Shown here: positions 9,094 through 17,954 of the stretch, one piece after another
Layout: each line of letters opens with the position of its first letter
Position numbering within the stretch: the first letter of the stretch is position 1
Source: Candidatus Epulonipiscium sp.
GTDB lineage: Bacteria > Bacillota > Clostridia > Lachnospirales > Defluviitaleaceae
Reading direction: 5' to 3'
DNA length: 51,345 bases
NCBI GenBank assembly: GCA_012521395.1
Contig: JAAYML010000054.1
Coordinates: forward strand, 1 to 51,345
Made by a program: the position numbers and the translations under genes
Notes under the pieces: model-generated
What the model saw: the letters and a program-made list of their open reading frames with translations, nothing else
Told to the model about the DNA's origin: nothing
The model's database searches: none

Positions 9094-9672
9094 ATGATAG
9101 ATTATGATGAAATGAAGCAAAAACTCCAATCTTCTCTTTCTCCTAAAAGATTTTTACATACTTTAGGCGTAGTTGAAACGGCTGAAGAATTAGCAAAGAT
9201 TCATGGCGTTGACAAGGAGAAAGCTATTATATCAGCTTATCTCCATGATTGTGCCAAAGATATACCTGAAAAAATGAAAATTCGTTTTTGCAAAGAATTT
9301 CATATTCCTTTGGATAAATGGATTGAAAAAAACATTGAATTGTGTCATAGTTTTCTTGGAGCTGAAATTGCAAAACGAGAATATGGTATCATAGATGAAG
9401 AAATATTAAATGCAATTCGTTATCATACGACCGGAAGAAAAAATATGACAGACCTGGAAAAACTCATTTATTTAGCAGATTATATAGAACCAAACCGGAA
9501 TTATTTTCAAGGTTTAGAGAGCATACGAGAATATGCAAGGAAAGATTTGAATCAAGCCATGATTTTTGCGTTGACGAATACTATAGAATATGTTAAGAAA
9601 AACAAAGGAATTCTTCATCCTCTAACTTTAGAAGCTTTAGAAGATTTAAAATCTAAGAAAGGAGATCAATAA
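9094..9672 (+). CDS. yqeK: YqeK HD-domain hydrolase (symmetrical Ap4A hydrolase)
   Basis: A 192-residue HD-superfamily phosphohydrolase. The metal ligands are visible as His in KRFLHTLG, the HD pair in AYLHDCAKD and a further His in NAIRYHTTG. YqeK proteins of Firmicutes cleave diadenosine tetraphosphate symmetrically to ADP, limiting this stress nucleotide. The gene lies between nadD and rsfS, with a 1-base gap to rsfS, so the three are almost certainly cotranscribed. Confidence 0.93.
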   Translation: MIDYDEMKQKLQSSLSPKRFLHTLGVVETAEELAKIHGVDKEKAIISAYLHDCAKDIPEKMKIRFCKEFHIPLDKWIEKNIELCHSFLGAEIAKREYGIIDEEILNAIRYHTTGRKNMTDLEKLIYLADYIEPNRNYFQGLESIREYARKDLNQAMIFALTNTIEYVKKNKGILHPLTLEALEDLKSKKGDQ

Positions 9673-9673
9673 G

Positions 9674-10042
9674 TTGGCAGATTTGAAAAATAATTCGCAA
9701 GAGATTTTAAAAATAGCTTATAAAATTTTAGATGATAAAATGGGAGAAGATATTAAAATATTAGATATCCGTGAATTATCTCCCTTAGCAGATTATTTTA
9801 TAATTGTTTCCGGTAAAAATATTAACCATGTTAAAACCTTAGCAGATGAATTAGAAGACCATTTGTATAATAATGGATTTCAAATGATTAATAAAGAAGG
9901 CTATGCTTCTGGTGGTTGGATATTACTGGATTTCGGACTGGTGGTGTTCCACATATTTGATAAAGAAATGAGAAATTTTTATAATTTAGAACGTTTATGG
10001 AGAGATGCAAAACTTGTCTCCATCGAAGAGTTAAATGAATAA
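9674..10042 (+). CDS. rsfS: Ribosome silencing factor RsfS
   Basis: A 122-residue RsfS/Iojap protein that binds L14 on the 50S subunit and blocks subunit joining when nutrients are low. Family motifs include DIRELSPLADYFIIVSG and GWILLDFGLVVFHIFDKEMRNFY, of which only key parts are given here. The TTG at 9674 is the start: AAGGAG lies 8 bases upstream and no ATG gives a full-length protein. It ends the obgE cluster at a shared terminator. Confidence 0.96.
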   Translation: MADLKNNSQEILKIAYKILDDKMGEDIKILDIRELSPLADYFIIVSGKNINHVKTLADELEDHLYNNGFQMINKEGYASGGWILLDFGLVVFHIFDKEMRNFYNLERLWRDAKLVSIEELNE

Positions 10043-10050
10043 TGATTAAA

Positions 10051-10080
10051 AAATGGGCAAAAACTTTTGCCCATTTTTAT
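10051..10080. terminator. Bidirectional terminator between rsfS and the carboxypeptidase gene
   Basis: Perfect 12-bp stem 10051-10062 with 10065-10076 and a 2-base loop. An A-run on the left and a T-run on the right make it work for both convergent transcripts. Confidence 0.85.
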
Positions 10081-10082
10081 TT

Positions 10083-11438
10083 TTAACGCTTGTTATAATC
10101 TTTAAATAAATCCCAGTATCTTCTTTTTTGCCTAAGCCGGTTAATTAAATTGATAGTAAGAAAGAAAAGGACAAGAATGAGGATGGTTAATACGGACATA
10201 ATGCTTAAACGAATAACTTTATTATCTGTAATGGAAGCACTTTTTTTCTTAATATCATTTTGGGACAGACTTTCTAATATACTGTCATTTCCTTCAACAT
10301 TTTCAGCAGAAAGAACATTTACAGAGGCAATGATTTCGTTTTTATAGATGTAATTCAGACTACCAATGACATCTCCTTCATAAATGGGAAAAGATAATTT
10401 ATCGGAAAGAGTAATTTCTTGTTTAATATCTTCTGTTAATTCTTTTGGAAGGACCGTTTCCAATGTCTTTTCAGCATACACTTCTACGCTTTTTTCTTCT
10501 TTTAAACCTTCATTTTGACCCAGGGTAACTTTTCCGGCAGAAGCACCTGCTTCAATTAATATACTTGGTTCAAAATTTTCAAAACCATAATCTAACAAGC
10601 GTTTGGTGTCTTCATACATTTCTTGTTTTTCTGATTTAAGTACAACAACGATAAGCTCCAGGTCTTCCCTTTTTGCAAAAGTGACTAAGGTATGCCTTGC
10701 TTCATTGGTATATCCGGTTTTTCCACCTTCACAACCCTCATAATAGGAATTTGGATAAGCTTTATTATTGTAAAGTCTGTGCTGGTGTGCCAGATAACGG
10801 GGTTCATTAACCAGGTTTGTAGGAGGAATAACATATGTAAGGGTTCCGGCAACTTCCCTGAATTTATCATATTTGAGCGCTTCTCTGGTAATAAGGGCCA
10901 TATCGTATGCAGTTGTGTAATGGTCAGGGTCATGTAAACCATGGGGATTAACAAAGTGTGTATTATAGGCTCCTAACTCTTTGGCTTTTTCATTCATACT
11001 GTCTGCAAAATTTTCAACAGAACCATCGATATGTTCTGCTATGGCATTGGAAACTTCATTAGCAGACATAAGAAGCATTCCATATAAGGCATCGTTTAAG
11101 GTAATTTGTTCTCCTTCTCTCATTCCTATATGACTGCTTCCCCAGTCAATGCTGTAAACCGCATTGTCAGAAAAAGTAATGATATCGTCAGGATTTCCTT
11201 TTTCTATGGCTAAAAGGGCAGTCATAATTTTTGTTATACTGGCTGGATATTGTTTTCTATGTATATTTTTACCATAAAGGATTGCACCAGTTTTAGAATC
11301 CATAACAATTGCAGAATCTGATTGTATAATTGGTTCAATTTGGGCAAAGATTTTAAAAGACAAAGTAAGTTCAAAAAAGAAAATGGTTATAAGAAACAGA
11401 GCAACATATTTTTTGCTAAAAAGACGAAAGACAAACAT
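10083..11438 (-). CDS. Serine-type D-Ala-D-Ala carboxypeptidase (PBP5 family)
   Basis: A 451-residue S11-family penicillin-binding protein that removes the terminal D-Ala from peptidoglycan stem peptides. The three active-site motifs are present: Ser67-x-x-Lys70 (SITK), Ser125-Ala-Asn127 and Lys240-Thr-Gly242. An N-terminal signal segment covers about residues 10-33, and a C-terminal membrane segment at about 415-436 with a basic tail anchors it. The region between (about 285-400) matches the PBP5 C-terminal beta-rich domain. It could be vegetative (DacA-like) or sporulation-specific (DacF-like); sequence alone does not settle which. It is convergent with rsfS and divergent from comEA, with an AGGAG site before the ATG. 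Confidence 0.94.
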   Translation of the reverse strand: MFVFRLFSKKYVALFLITIFFFELTLSFKIFAQIEPIIQSDSAIVMDSKTGAILYGKNIHRKQYPASITKIMTALLAIEKGNPDDIITFSDNAVYSIDWGSSHIGMREGEQITLNDALYGMLLMSANEVSNAIAEHIDGSVENFADSMNEKAKELGAYNTHFVNPHGLHDPDHYTTAYDMALITREALKYDKFREVAGTLTYVIPPTNLVNEPRYLAHQHRLYNNKAYPNSYYEGCEGGKTGYTNEARHTLVTFAKREDLELIVVVLKSEKQEMYEDTKRLLDYGFENFEPSILIEAGASAGKVTLGQNEGLKEEKSVEVYAEKTLETVLPKELTEDIKQEITLSDKLSFPIYEGDVIGSLNYIYKNEIIASVNVLSAENVEGNDSILESLSQNDIKKKSASITDNKVIRLSIMSVLTILILVLFFLTINLINRLRQKRRYWDLFKDYNKR

Positions 11439-11523
11439 TATCTAGCTCCTCTCTATAGTGTCAAAAAGCGGTCTTTTTTAATATGAATTCCCTTAATAAA
11501 TATGAATGGAAGGATGATGATGG

Positions 11524-12258
11524 ATGAATAAGCAATTATTGATTAAGGGATGCATTATAATAGTATTTATTATATGTGGAATATTATACATCAATAATCA
11601 ATTTGATTCTATAGATAGTGCGAAAAATCAGAGCACTTTTTTAGAAAATGATATGCGGGAGGATGTTGAATTGTTTTCTGAGCTTTCTTCTGATAATACA
11701 GAAGAGGTGAATACTAATGATAAAGAGGAAAGGGCTGATGCTGATAAAGAAAGGAAGCATACAGAAGAAAAGACGGAAGAAGTTTTTTTATACGTATACA
11801 TATGTGGTGCAGTAGAGAATCCAGGGGTTTATTCATTAAGAGAAGGCAGCAGGATTATTGATGTTCTGAATATGGCAGGGGGAGCTTTGGAAGATGCAGA
11901 TTTAAATTTACTGAATCTGGCTGAAAGGATTGTCGATGAACAAAAGATTTATATTCCTAAAATCGGAGAAGAAATTGACAAAACACAAATAAAAGTAGAA
12001 AATAGAAATGATAATGCTTTATCAATTGAGCCGAAAGCTGCCGGATCCGATACAGTTCAAAATAGCTTAATCAATATAAATACTGCTTCCTCTGAGCAAC
12101 TGCAGAGTTTACCTGGCATTGGAAAAACGATTGCACAAAATATTATTGACTATCGAAATACAAATGGCCCCTTTCAATCCATCAATGAAATAAAAAATGT
12201 TCCCAGAATTGGGGAAAAAACTTTTGAAAAAATAAAAGATAAAATTACTGTAAATTAG
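11524..12258 (+). CDS. comEA: ComEA-type DNA-binding competence protein
   Basis: A 244-residue membrane-anchored protein: one membrane segment at about residues 7-24, an acidic linker, an SLBB domain at about 88-155 (YICGAVENPGVY), and a C-terminal helix-hairpin-helix pair at about 182-243 (NINTAS, LPGIGKTIAQNI, VPRIGEKTFEKI). In Gram-positive bacteria ComEA binds incoming double-stranded DNA outside the membrane and hands it to ComEC, encoded about 3 kb downstream. The two-component pair and GerMN gene lie between them, which is unusual compared with the usual adjacent comEA-comEC order. Confidence 0.93.
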   Translation: MNKQLLIKGCIIIVFIICGILYINNQFDSIDSAKNQSTFLENDMREDVELFSELSSDNTEEVNTNDKEERADADKERKHTEEKTEEVFLYVYICGAVENPGVYSLREGSRIIDVLNMAGGALEDADLNLLNLAERIVDEQKIYIPKIGEEIDKTQIKVENRNDNALSIEPKAAGSDTVQNSLININTASSEQLQSLPGIGKTIAQNIIDYRNTNGPFQSINEIKNVPRIGEKTFEKIKDKITVN

Positions 12259-12268
12259 GAGGTTAGCT

Positions 12269-12955
12269 ATGAAAAGCAAGGTTCTTGTGGTGGATGATGA
12301 GAAATTAATTGTTAAAGGTATTAAGTTTAGTTTGGAACAGGAAGATTTAGAAGTGGATGCTGCCTATGATGGGGAAGAAGCTTTGGAAATGGTAAAAAAG
12401 GAGAAATATGATTTAATTATATTAGATGTGATGCTTCCTAAAATTGATGGTTTAAATGTCTGCAGACAAATCCGGGAGTTTTCTAATGTGCCGATTATCA
12501 TGCTTACCGCTAAGGGTGAAGATATGGATAAAATCATGGGGCTTGAATATGGTGCAGATGATTATATTACAAAACCTTTTAATATTTTGGAGCTTAAAGC
12601 CAGGATTAAGGCAATACTGCGAAGAGTGACCAATATCCAAAAAGAAAGTAATAATAAAAGGATTAAAATCAGTGGCTTGGAAATGGATATTAGCAGCAGA
12701 AGAGTATTTATTGATGGAAAAGAAGTAAATCTGACGGCAAAAGAGTTTGATATGCTAGAATTATTTGCTTCTAATCCAGGAAAAGTTTATAGTAGAGAAG
12801 CTCTGTTAGAGACTATATGGGGTTATGATTATCCAGGGGATGTCAGAACGGTGGATGTACACGTCAGGCGTTTAAGAGAAAAAATAGAAAAGAATCCCAG
12901 TCAGCCAGATTATATACATACAAAATGGGGGGTAGGTTATTATTTCAAAGATTAG
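12269..12955 (+). CDS. OmpR/PhoB-family response regulator
   Basis: A 228-residue regulator. The receiver domain (about 1-118) has the acidic pocket VVDDE at 7-11, the phosphoacceptor Asp53 in LDVMLP, Thr in MLTAKG and Lys in ITKPF. The C-terminal winged-helix DNA-binding domain covers about 130-228 (LTAKEFDMLELF, RTVDVHVRRLREKI). It resembles WalR/PhoP-type regulators, but target genes cannot be named. The partner kinase is immediately downstream and its open frame overlaps the end of this gene. Confidence 0.93.
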   Translation: MKSKVLVVDDEKLIVKGIKFSLEQEDLEVDAAYDGEEALEMVKKEKYDLIILDVMLPKIDGLNVCRQIREFSNVPIIMLTAKGEDMDKIMGLEYGADDYITKPFNILELKARIKAILRRVTNIQKESNNKRIKISGLEMDISSRRVFIDGKEVNLTAKEFDMLELFASNPGKVYSREALLETIWGYDYPGDVRTVDVHVRRLREKIEKNPSQPDYIHTKWGVGYYFKD

Positions 12956-12989
12956 GTTTAAAAGCTTACGATGGAAAATATTAGTAAGC

Positions 12990-14366
12990 ATGATTTTGGT
13001 GAATTTTCTTCCTTTAATTATTTTTTCGATGACGGTCTACAAACGGCTCGAAAATTATTTTATTGAAGAAAGAAAAGCTGAGTTGCTAAGACAGGCAAAT
13101 GTGACTGCCGGTCATATAGCCATAGGGAAGTACATGCTGGATGATACAAAAAAAGAACTGTTTGCTTATGAAATAGAGCAGATCAGTAAAGAACTTGAAT
13201 CCAGAATTATTGTCGTCGATGCTCAGGGTTTCGAAATTTATGATTCCAGTGTAAAAGAACAAAAAGAAGAGGGAAAAAAGAGTCATGTTTATAAAGAAAT
13301 GCTTATAGCACTGGAAGGAAAGGATTTGGCGGTAAAACAGGCAGATAATACGGTTGATGCCTTTGCTTCTATTGTGGATCAGGACCAAATTTTGGGTGTT
13401 GTAAGAATTTCAGCCCCAATAGATAATTTGGTGAGTGAGACTTTAGATACTTTTAAAAACCAGTTGTATATTTTTACGGTTTTAATTAGTGCAATAATAG
13501 GAATTATAAGTTTTTTTGCTTCAGAAATTATTACAAATCCTTTAAAAGGGATGGTAAAAGTTGTTCAAAAAATCACAGAGGGGCATTTAGATCAAAAAGT
13601 GGATATCAGTGGTCATGATGAATTGGCAGAGTTGGGAATTGCGTTTAATAATATGTCAAGTAAATTATTACAAATTGATCAATCCAGACAGGAATTTGTT
13701 TCTAATGTTTCTCATGAATTAAAAACACCTCTGAGTTCAATAAAAGTTTTGAGTGAATCTTTAATGCTGCAGGAAGATGTTCCTGTAGAAATGTATAAAG
13801 AATTTTTAAAAGATATTGATTCAGAAATTGACAGACTGACGGCCATTATTAATGATTTATTACTTTTGGTTAAAATGGATCAAAAAGAAGTACCTATGAC
13901 GATAAATAGTTTCAATTTGAATCAGCTGGTTCAGGACATACTAAAACGCCTCTATCCTTTGGCGAATAAAAAAGATATTGAACTTATTTATGAAAGTTTT
14001 CGTGAAGTGCTTATTGAGGCAGATGAAATGAAAGTAACACTTGCTATTTCTAATTTGGTTGAAAACGGAATCAAATATACACCTGAGGGGGGCAGGGTAA
14101 AAGTTATTGTTGATGCAGACCATCAAAATGCTTTTATAAAAGTAATTGATACAGGTATTGGCATTCCTGAAGAGGATTATGAAAAGATTTTTCAACGTTT
14201 CTACAGGGTAGATAAGACAAGAGACAGGGAAACAGGAGGAACAGGATTAGGGCTGTCAATTACTCACAGAACGGTTTTACTGCACCATGGAAGTATAAAA
14301 GTCAATAGTAAGGAAGGAGAAGGCTCAGAGTTTATTGTTCGGCTACCTTTAAAACAAAATTCATAG
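12990..14366 (+). CDS. Sensor histidine kinase, partner of the upstream regulator
   Basis: A membrane kinase with a first membrane segment at the N-terminus, an extracytoplasmic region of about 130 residues, a second segment near 155-178, a HAMP domain (about 178-230), HisKA with phosphoacceptor His242 in SHELKTP, and a HATPase domain with NLVENGIKY, DTGIGIPEE and GTGLGL. The architecture is WalK/PhoR-like. The first ATG at 12990 lies inside the first membrane segment and lacks a good ribosome site. The frame is open upstream to 12936 and encodes a natural basic lead (KIRFKSLRWK). The only upstream candidates are rare ATT or ATA codons, with GGGGGG at 12927-12932 six bases before ATT 12939. 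The true start is probably upstream of the coordinate given. Confidence 0.9.
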   Translation: MILVNFLPLIIFSMTVYKRLENYFIEERKAELLRQANVTAGHIAIGKYMLDDTKKELFAYEIEQISKELESRIIVVDAQGFEIYDSSVKEQKEEGKKSHVYKEMLIALEGKDLAVKQADNTVDAFASIVDQDQILGVVRISAPIDNLVSETLDTFKNQLYIFTVLISAIIGIISFFASEIITNPLKGMVKVVQKITEGHLDQKVDISGHDELAELGIAFNNMSSKLLQIDQSRQEFVSNVSHELKTPLSSIKVLSESLMLQEDVPVEMYKEFLKDIDSEIDRLTAIINDLLLLVKMDQKEVPMTINSFNLNQLVQDILKRLYPLANKKDIELIYESFREVLIEADEMKVTLAISNLVENGIKYTPEGGRVKVIVDADHQNAFIKVIDTGIGIPEEDYEKIFQRFYRVDKTRDRETGGTGLGLSITHRTVLLHHGSIKVNSKEGEGSEFIVRLPLKQNS

Positions 14367-14368
14367 TT

Positions 14369-14397
14369 TTGTAATAACTATCTGTTATGATTATAAT
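14369..14397 (+). promoter_or_regulatory. Promoter of the GerMN gene
   Basis: TTGTAA at 14369-14374, 17-base spacer, TATAAT at 14392-14397, placed just after the kinase stop codon. It would start a leader of about 138 bases. Confidence 0.6.
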
Positions 14398-14403
14398 AGA
14401 AGT

Positions 14404-14541
14404 TCTAATTTGATTAGATAGAATACTTCTGATTGATTTAGATAGCCGTAAAAAACTCAAAAATTTTGAAGCTTACAAGGTGGAAACTTGTAAAGTTATT
14501 TCATCTAAAACAGGGGCTTCAAATGAGGAATGGGGGATAAA
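14404..14541 (+). promoter_or_regulatory. Folded 5' leader of the GerMN gene
   Basis: The leader contains an outer perfect 8-bp stem, 14465-14472 with 14516-14523, stacked directly on an inner perfect 7-bp stem, 14473-14479 with 14487-14493 (7-base loop GTGGAAA). An unpaired 22-base tract lies before the outer right arm, and TTCAT in it (14500-14504) could pair with ATGAG at 14523-14527, next to the ribosome site. Upstream, TCTAAT/ATTAGA form another small hairpin. It matches no riboswitch class I can recognise. Confidence 0.4.
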
Positions 14542-15492
14542 ATGAACTCTAAAAAAACAGTATTCGTTTCGACAGCAATATTGGCTTTATCGCTTTTAGT
14601 TGTTGTATTTGCAGGATACTATATGAGTAAAAACAAAGAAGATAAACATATAAACCAATTAAAGTTATATTTTATTGACAGCGCTAATTCTGAACTGGTG
14701 GAAGAAAAAAGAGAAGTTGATTTGGAAAGTAAAGAGGACTTGATTAGATATGCTGTAGAGCAATTACAAAAAATGCCCAATACTGTTGGATTAAAACCTG
14801 CAATTCCAGAAGCTTTAAAGATAAATAAAATTATTATAGAAGACGACAATGTAAAACTTGATATTTCTTCTTACTATAATGAAATGTCACCACAAGAACA
14901 GGTTCTGTTAAGAGCAGCTTTAATCAAAACTTTAACAGAGTTAGATTTTGTTTATTCAGTAGAGTTTTTGATTGATGGAAAACCCCTTGCAGGTTATGAT
15001 GGGAAAGCGATTGGTGCTATTACACAGGAAGATATTCTTTTAGATGCTAAGGGCAACGATGTGGCTTCAACAAATGTTCAAACGATAAAGCTATATTTTG
15101 CTGATCAAAATGGAGAAAAATTAGTTTTGGAAGAAAGAGAAATTGTTGTTAATCCGAATGTTCCTTTAGAAAAATATGTCGTGGAACAGCTTATTTTAGG
15201 ACCTGAAAGAAATGATTTAGAGATGACGGTTCCTAAAGAAACAGTTATAAAAGATATTAAAACAAAAGATGGTATTTGTTATGTTGACTTAAGCAGTGAT
15301 TTTCAGACAAAACATTGGGGAGGTTCAGCAGGAGAAACCCTGACGATTTATTCCATTATCAATTCCCTGACAGAATTACCCAATATAAAGAAAGTTCAAT
15401 TTTTAATTGAAGGGGAAAAACAAGCAACCTTTAAGGGACATTATGATTTTAGTATTCCTTTTGAGAGAGATGAGAGTTTAATTGCGGACTAA
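14542..15492 (+). CDS. GerMN-domain protein (tandem repeat)
   Basis: A 316-residue exported or membrane-anchored protein with two GerMN domains. The N-terminus has one hydrophobic segment (about residues 6-27) and no lipobox cysteine. The repeats begin with LKLYFIDS and IKLYFADQ, each followed by a similar E-K/E-R-E segment, the sign of internal duplication. B. subtilis GerM, which has this domain, acts in sporulation and germination, possibly in the SpoIIIAH-SpoIIQ ring. The ATG at 14542 is chosen because GGGGGA lies 4 bases before it; the ATG at 14530 has its ribosome site too close. It has its own promoter and leader and sits after a two-component pair. Confidence 0.87.
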   Translation: MNSKKTVFVSTAILALSLLVVVFAGYYMSKNKEDKHINQLKLYFIDSANSELVEEKREVDLESKEDLIRYAVEQLQKMPNTVGLKPAIPEALKINKIIIEDDNVKLDISSYYNEMSPQEQVLLRAALIKTLTELDFVYSVEFLIDGKPLAGYDGKAIGAITQEDILLDAKGNDVASTNVQTIKLYFADQNGEKLVLEEREIVVNPNVPLEKYVVEQLILGPERNDLEMTVPKETVIKDIKTKDGICYVDLSSDFQTKHWGGSAGETLTIYSIINSLTELPNIKKVQFLIEGEKQATFKGHYDFSIPFERDESLIAD

Positions 15493-15509
15493 ATCTTTGG
15501 AGGTTAATC

Positions 15510-17954
15510 ATGAAGCGTCCACTGGTTTGGATTACATTTTTTTATCTGTTTGGTATTATAGGGGGACGGTATAGCTTATCAGCAAGCTATTCCGTCCTTA
15601 TTTTTTTCATTTTATCTTCCAGTGTATTGATTTTATATAAAAAATTTACATGGAAGGGGATATTATTTTTCCCTTTAGTTTTTTTAACAGGCTTTATAAA
15701 TATTAACAAAGCCCTGAACTCAGGAAGTGCTGTTAAGGCTTTCGTTGACAGTCATCAGACCAGGAATTTTAAAATTTTAGGAACGGTAGAAGATATCAGC
15801 TATAATCAGGATGGAAAAATAACTTGTATTATTTATGCAAAAAAACTGATAAAGGATAGCAATTCTATTGAAAAGCCAATAAAAATAAAGGCCTATATTA
15901 ATTCTAAACAAAAAATTGAATGGGGCGATTTTATTGAGGTCGAAGGAGAAATATCAGAATTTGAGCCCTGCAGAAATCCAGGGGGCTGGAATGAAGCCGT
16001 ATATATGAAAAGTAGGAGAATTGAATACAAATTTTATGGAGAACTGTCGCGGGTGATTACAAGTTCTGATTCTGCCAGTAAGCTAATATTTTTGCTAAGA
16101 GAAAGGCTTTCAAATGTTTATGAATGTTTGCTGGCTGAAAAAGAAGCAGCTATAATAAAAGCAATGATTCTTGGAGAAAAAGCAGGTTTAGGACAGGAGG
16201 AAAAAACGCTTTACCAACAGGGAGGTATTTCACATATTTTGGCTATATCGGGCTTGCATATCTCGATAATATCTTTTTCTTTAGAAAAGTTACTGAAGAT
16301 CTTGAAAATGAAAAAAATCTTTAAAAATTTATTTATTGTTTCCTTCTTATCAATTTACTGTGTATTGACGGGCTTTGGAGTTTCTACTATAAGAGCTGTT
16401 ATTATGATTTCAGTGATTTTACTGGGTGAAGTTTTATTAAGAGAGCATGATTTTTGCAGTTCTTTAAGTTTTGCAGCTTTGTTAATTCTTTTATGGCAGC
16501 CACTTTTTTTATGGGATGCAGGTTTTCAATTGTCATTTACAGCAATTCTGGGTCTCATTTTTATCAGTCCTCTTTTTAAAAGATTATATTTTTTACCTAA
16601 AAGTATCCGTAATTTATTAAGTGCTTCTTTAGGGGCAGGCTTTGCAACTTTGCCTATTGTTGCCTATCATTTTTACTACATTTCAACCATTGCTTTTTTA
16701 TTAAATATCATTGTGGTACCTCTTGCGATTTTCCTTGTGGCTTTTGGATTTTTAGCCGGACTGGTGGGACTTTTTTGGATAGATGGCGCAGCTTTTATCA
16801 TGGGGATTGTTCATTATATTCTTAGTTTTTATGAATACATGCTCCATCTATTCTTAAAGATTCCTTATGCATACATTATCACAGGGAGATTTTCGCCTTG
16901 GCAGATGATTTTTTACTATTTAAGCTTATTTATTCCTGTAGGCTATATTCGTTTAAAAAGAAAGAATAAATTAAACAAAAAGTTATGGATCTATAGCTTT
17001 ATTTTTACTACATTTGTATGGCTTTTTCTTTTTATAAAGCCAGATTCTTTTCATATTGTTTTTTTGGATGTGGGTCAGGGTGATTCCATAGCCATTCATA
17101 CAAAAAGTAAGAAACATGTATTGATTGACGGGGGAGAAAAAGATTCCAGTAAGGTATTGCTGCCCTATTTGCGTTACAAGGGGATAGAATGTTTAGATGC
17201 AGTATTTTTGACCCATCCGGATAAAGATCATTTAGGAGGTCTTGTAGGGTTATTAAAATCCATAAAAATTAAAAAAATCTATGTCACTGTAAAAGACATA
17301 GGAAGTGATGAACTTTACCGGGATTTTATTATCCAGGCAAATCATTCAGGAATCCCTTGTCATTTATTGAAGCAAGGTGATAAAATAAATTTTGATGAAT
17401 TGGTTTTTTATTGCTTATATCCTGAGAATAATGAAATATATTTGGAAAATGGCTGGAATAGGGCTTCTATGACCCTTAAAATGGTTTATAAAGAGCAAAG
17501 TTTTTTGTTTACAGGGGATATTGAAAAAGAGGAAGAAGAAAAAATGACTCATCAGTATAAGCCAATGGATGTGGATTTTTTAAAAGTTCCCCATCATGGT
17601 TCGAAGACTTCTTCAACCATGGAATTTATAGAATGGTGTAATCCTGAATATGCTGTCATTAGTTGTGGTAAAAATAACCGTTATGGTCATCCCCATGAAG
17701 AGGTTTTAAAAAGATATGCAGATAAAAATGTCAAGGTTATTAATACGGCAGACAGTGGAGCTATTACGATATATTCTGATGGAAAAAAATTTAGTATTCA
17801 TACAATGCTAGATAATAGGGGTAATGAAGATGATAACATTAAAAGAAGAATTGAAAAAAAATATTTTTCGGTCAGTTTACTTATTTTATGGGGAGGAGCG
17901 TTATTTGCTCAATTATTATTTGGGGGAAATACAAAAAAAGTTAATTCCAGGTGA
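15510..17954 (+). CDS. comEC: ComEC/Rec2 DNA-uptake channel
   Basis: An 814-residue polytopic membrane protein that carries single-stranded DNA across the membrane during transformation. The N-terminal DUF4131/OB-like region (about 1-190) is followed by the Competence membrane domain (about 200-500, GISHILAISGLHISI), then a metallo-beta-lactamase-like domain (about 510-760) with FLDVGQGDS, the HPDKDH motif and the PHHGS motif, which may be a nuclease. The family normally ends near the SIHTML segment at residue about 765. Here the frame runs on for about 45 residues and overlaps holA out of frame by 125 bases, so the stop may have shifted or the tail may be non-functional. Confidence 0.93.
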   Translation: MKRPLVWITFFYLFGIIGGRYSLSASYSVLIFFILSSSVLILYKKFTWKGILFFPLVFLTGFININKALNSGSAVKAFVDSHQTRNFKILGTVEDISYNQDGKITCIIYAKKLIKDSNSIEKPIKIKAYINSKQKIEWGDFIEVEGEISEFEPCRNPGGWNEAVYMKSRRIEYKFYGELSRVITSSDSASKLIFLLRERLSNVYECLLAEKEAAIIKAMILGEKAGLGQEEKTLYQQGGISHILAISGLHISIISFSLEKLLKILKMKKIFKNLFIVSFLSIYCVLTGFGVSTIRAVIMISVILLGEVLLREHDFCSSLSFAALLILLWQPLFLWDAGFQLSFTAILGLIFISPLFKRLYFLPKSIRNLLSASLGAGFATLPIVAYHFYYISTIAFLLNIIVVPLAIFLVAFGFLAGLVGLFWIDGAAFIMGIVHYILSFYEYMLHLFLKIPYAYIITGRFSPWQMIFYYLSLFIPVGYIRLKRKNKLNKKLWIYSFIFTTFVWLFLFIKPDSFHIVFLDVGQGDSIAIHTKSKKHVLIDGGEKDSSKVLLPYLRYKGIECLDAVFLTHPDKDHLGGLVGLLKSIKIKKIYVTVKDIGSDELYRDFIIQANHSGIPCHLLKQGDKINFDELVFYCLYPENNEIYLENGWNRASMTLKMVYKEQSFLFTGDIEKEEEEKMTHQYKPMDVDFLKVPHHGSKTSSTMEFIEWCNPEYAVISCGKNNRYGHPHEEVLKRYADKNVKVINTADSGAITIYSDGKKFSIHTMLDNRGNEDDNIKRRIEKKYFSVSLLILWGGALFAQLLFGGNTKKVNSR

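Noticed and set aside
14465-14523. c-di-GMP-II riboswitch before the GerMN gene
   Set aside because: A GGAAA segment is similar, but the following conserved core and pseudoknot sequence are absent.
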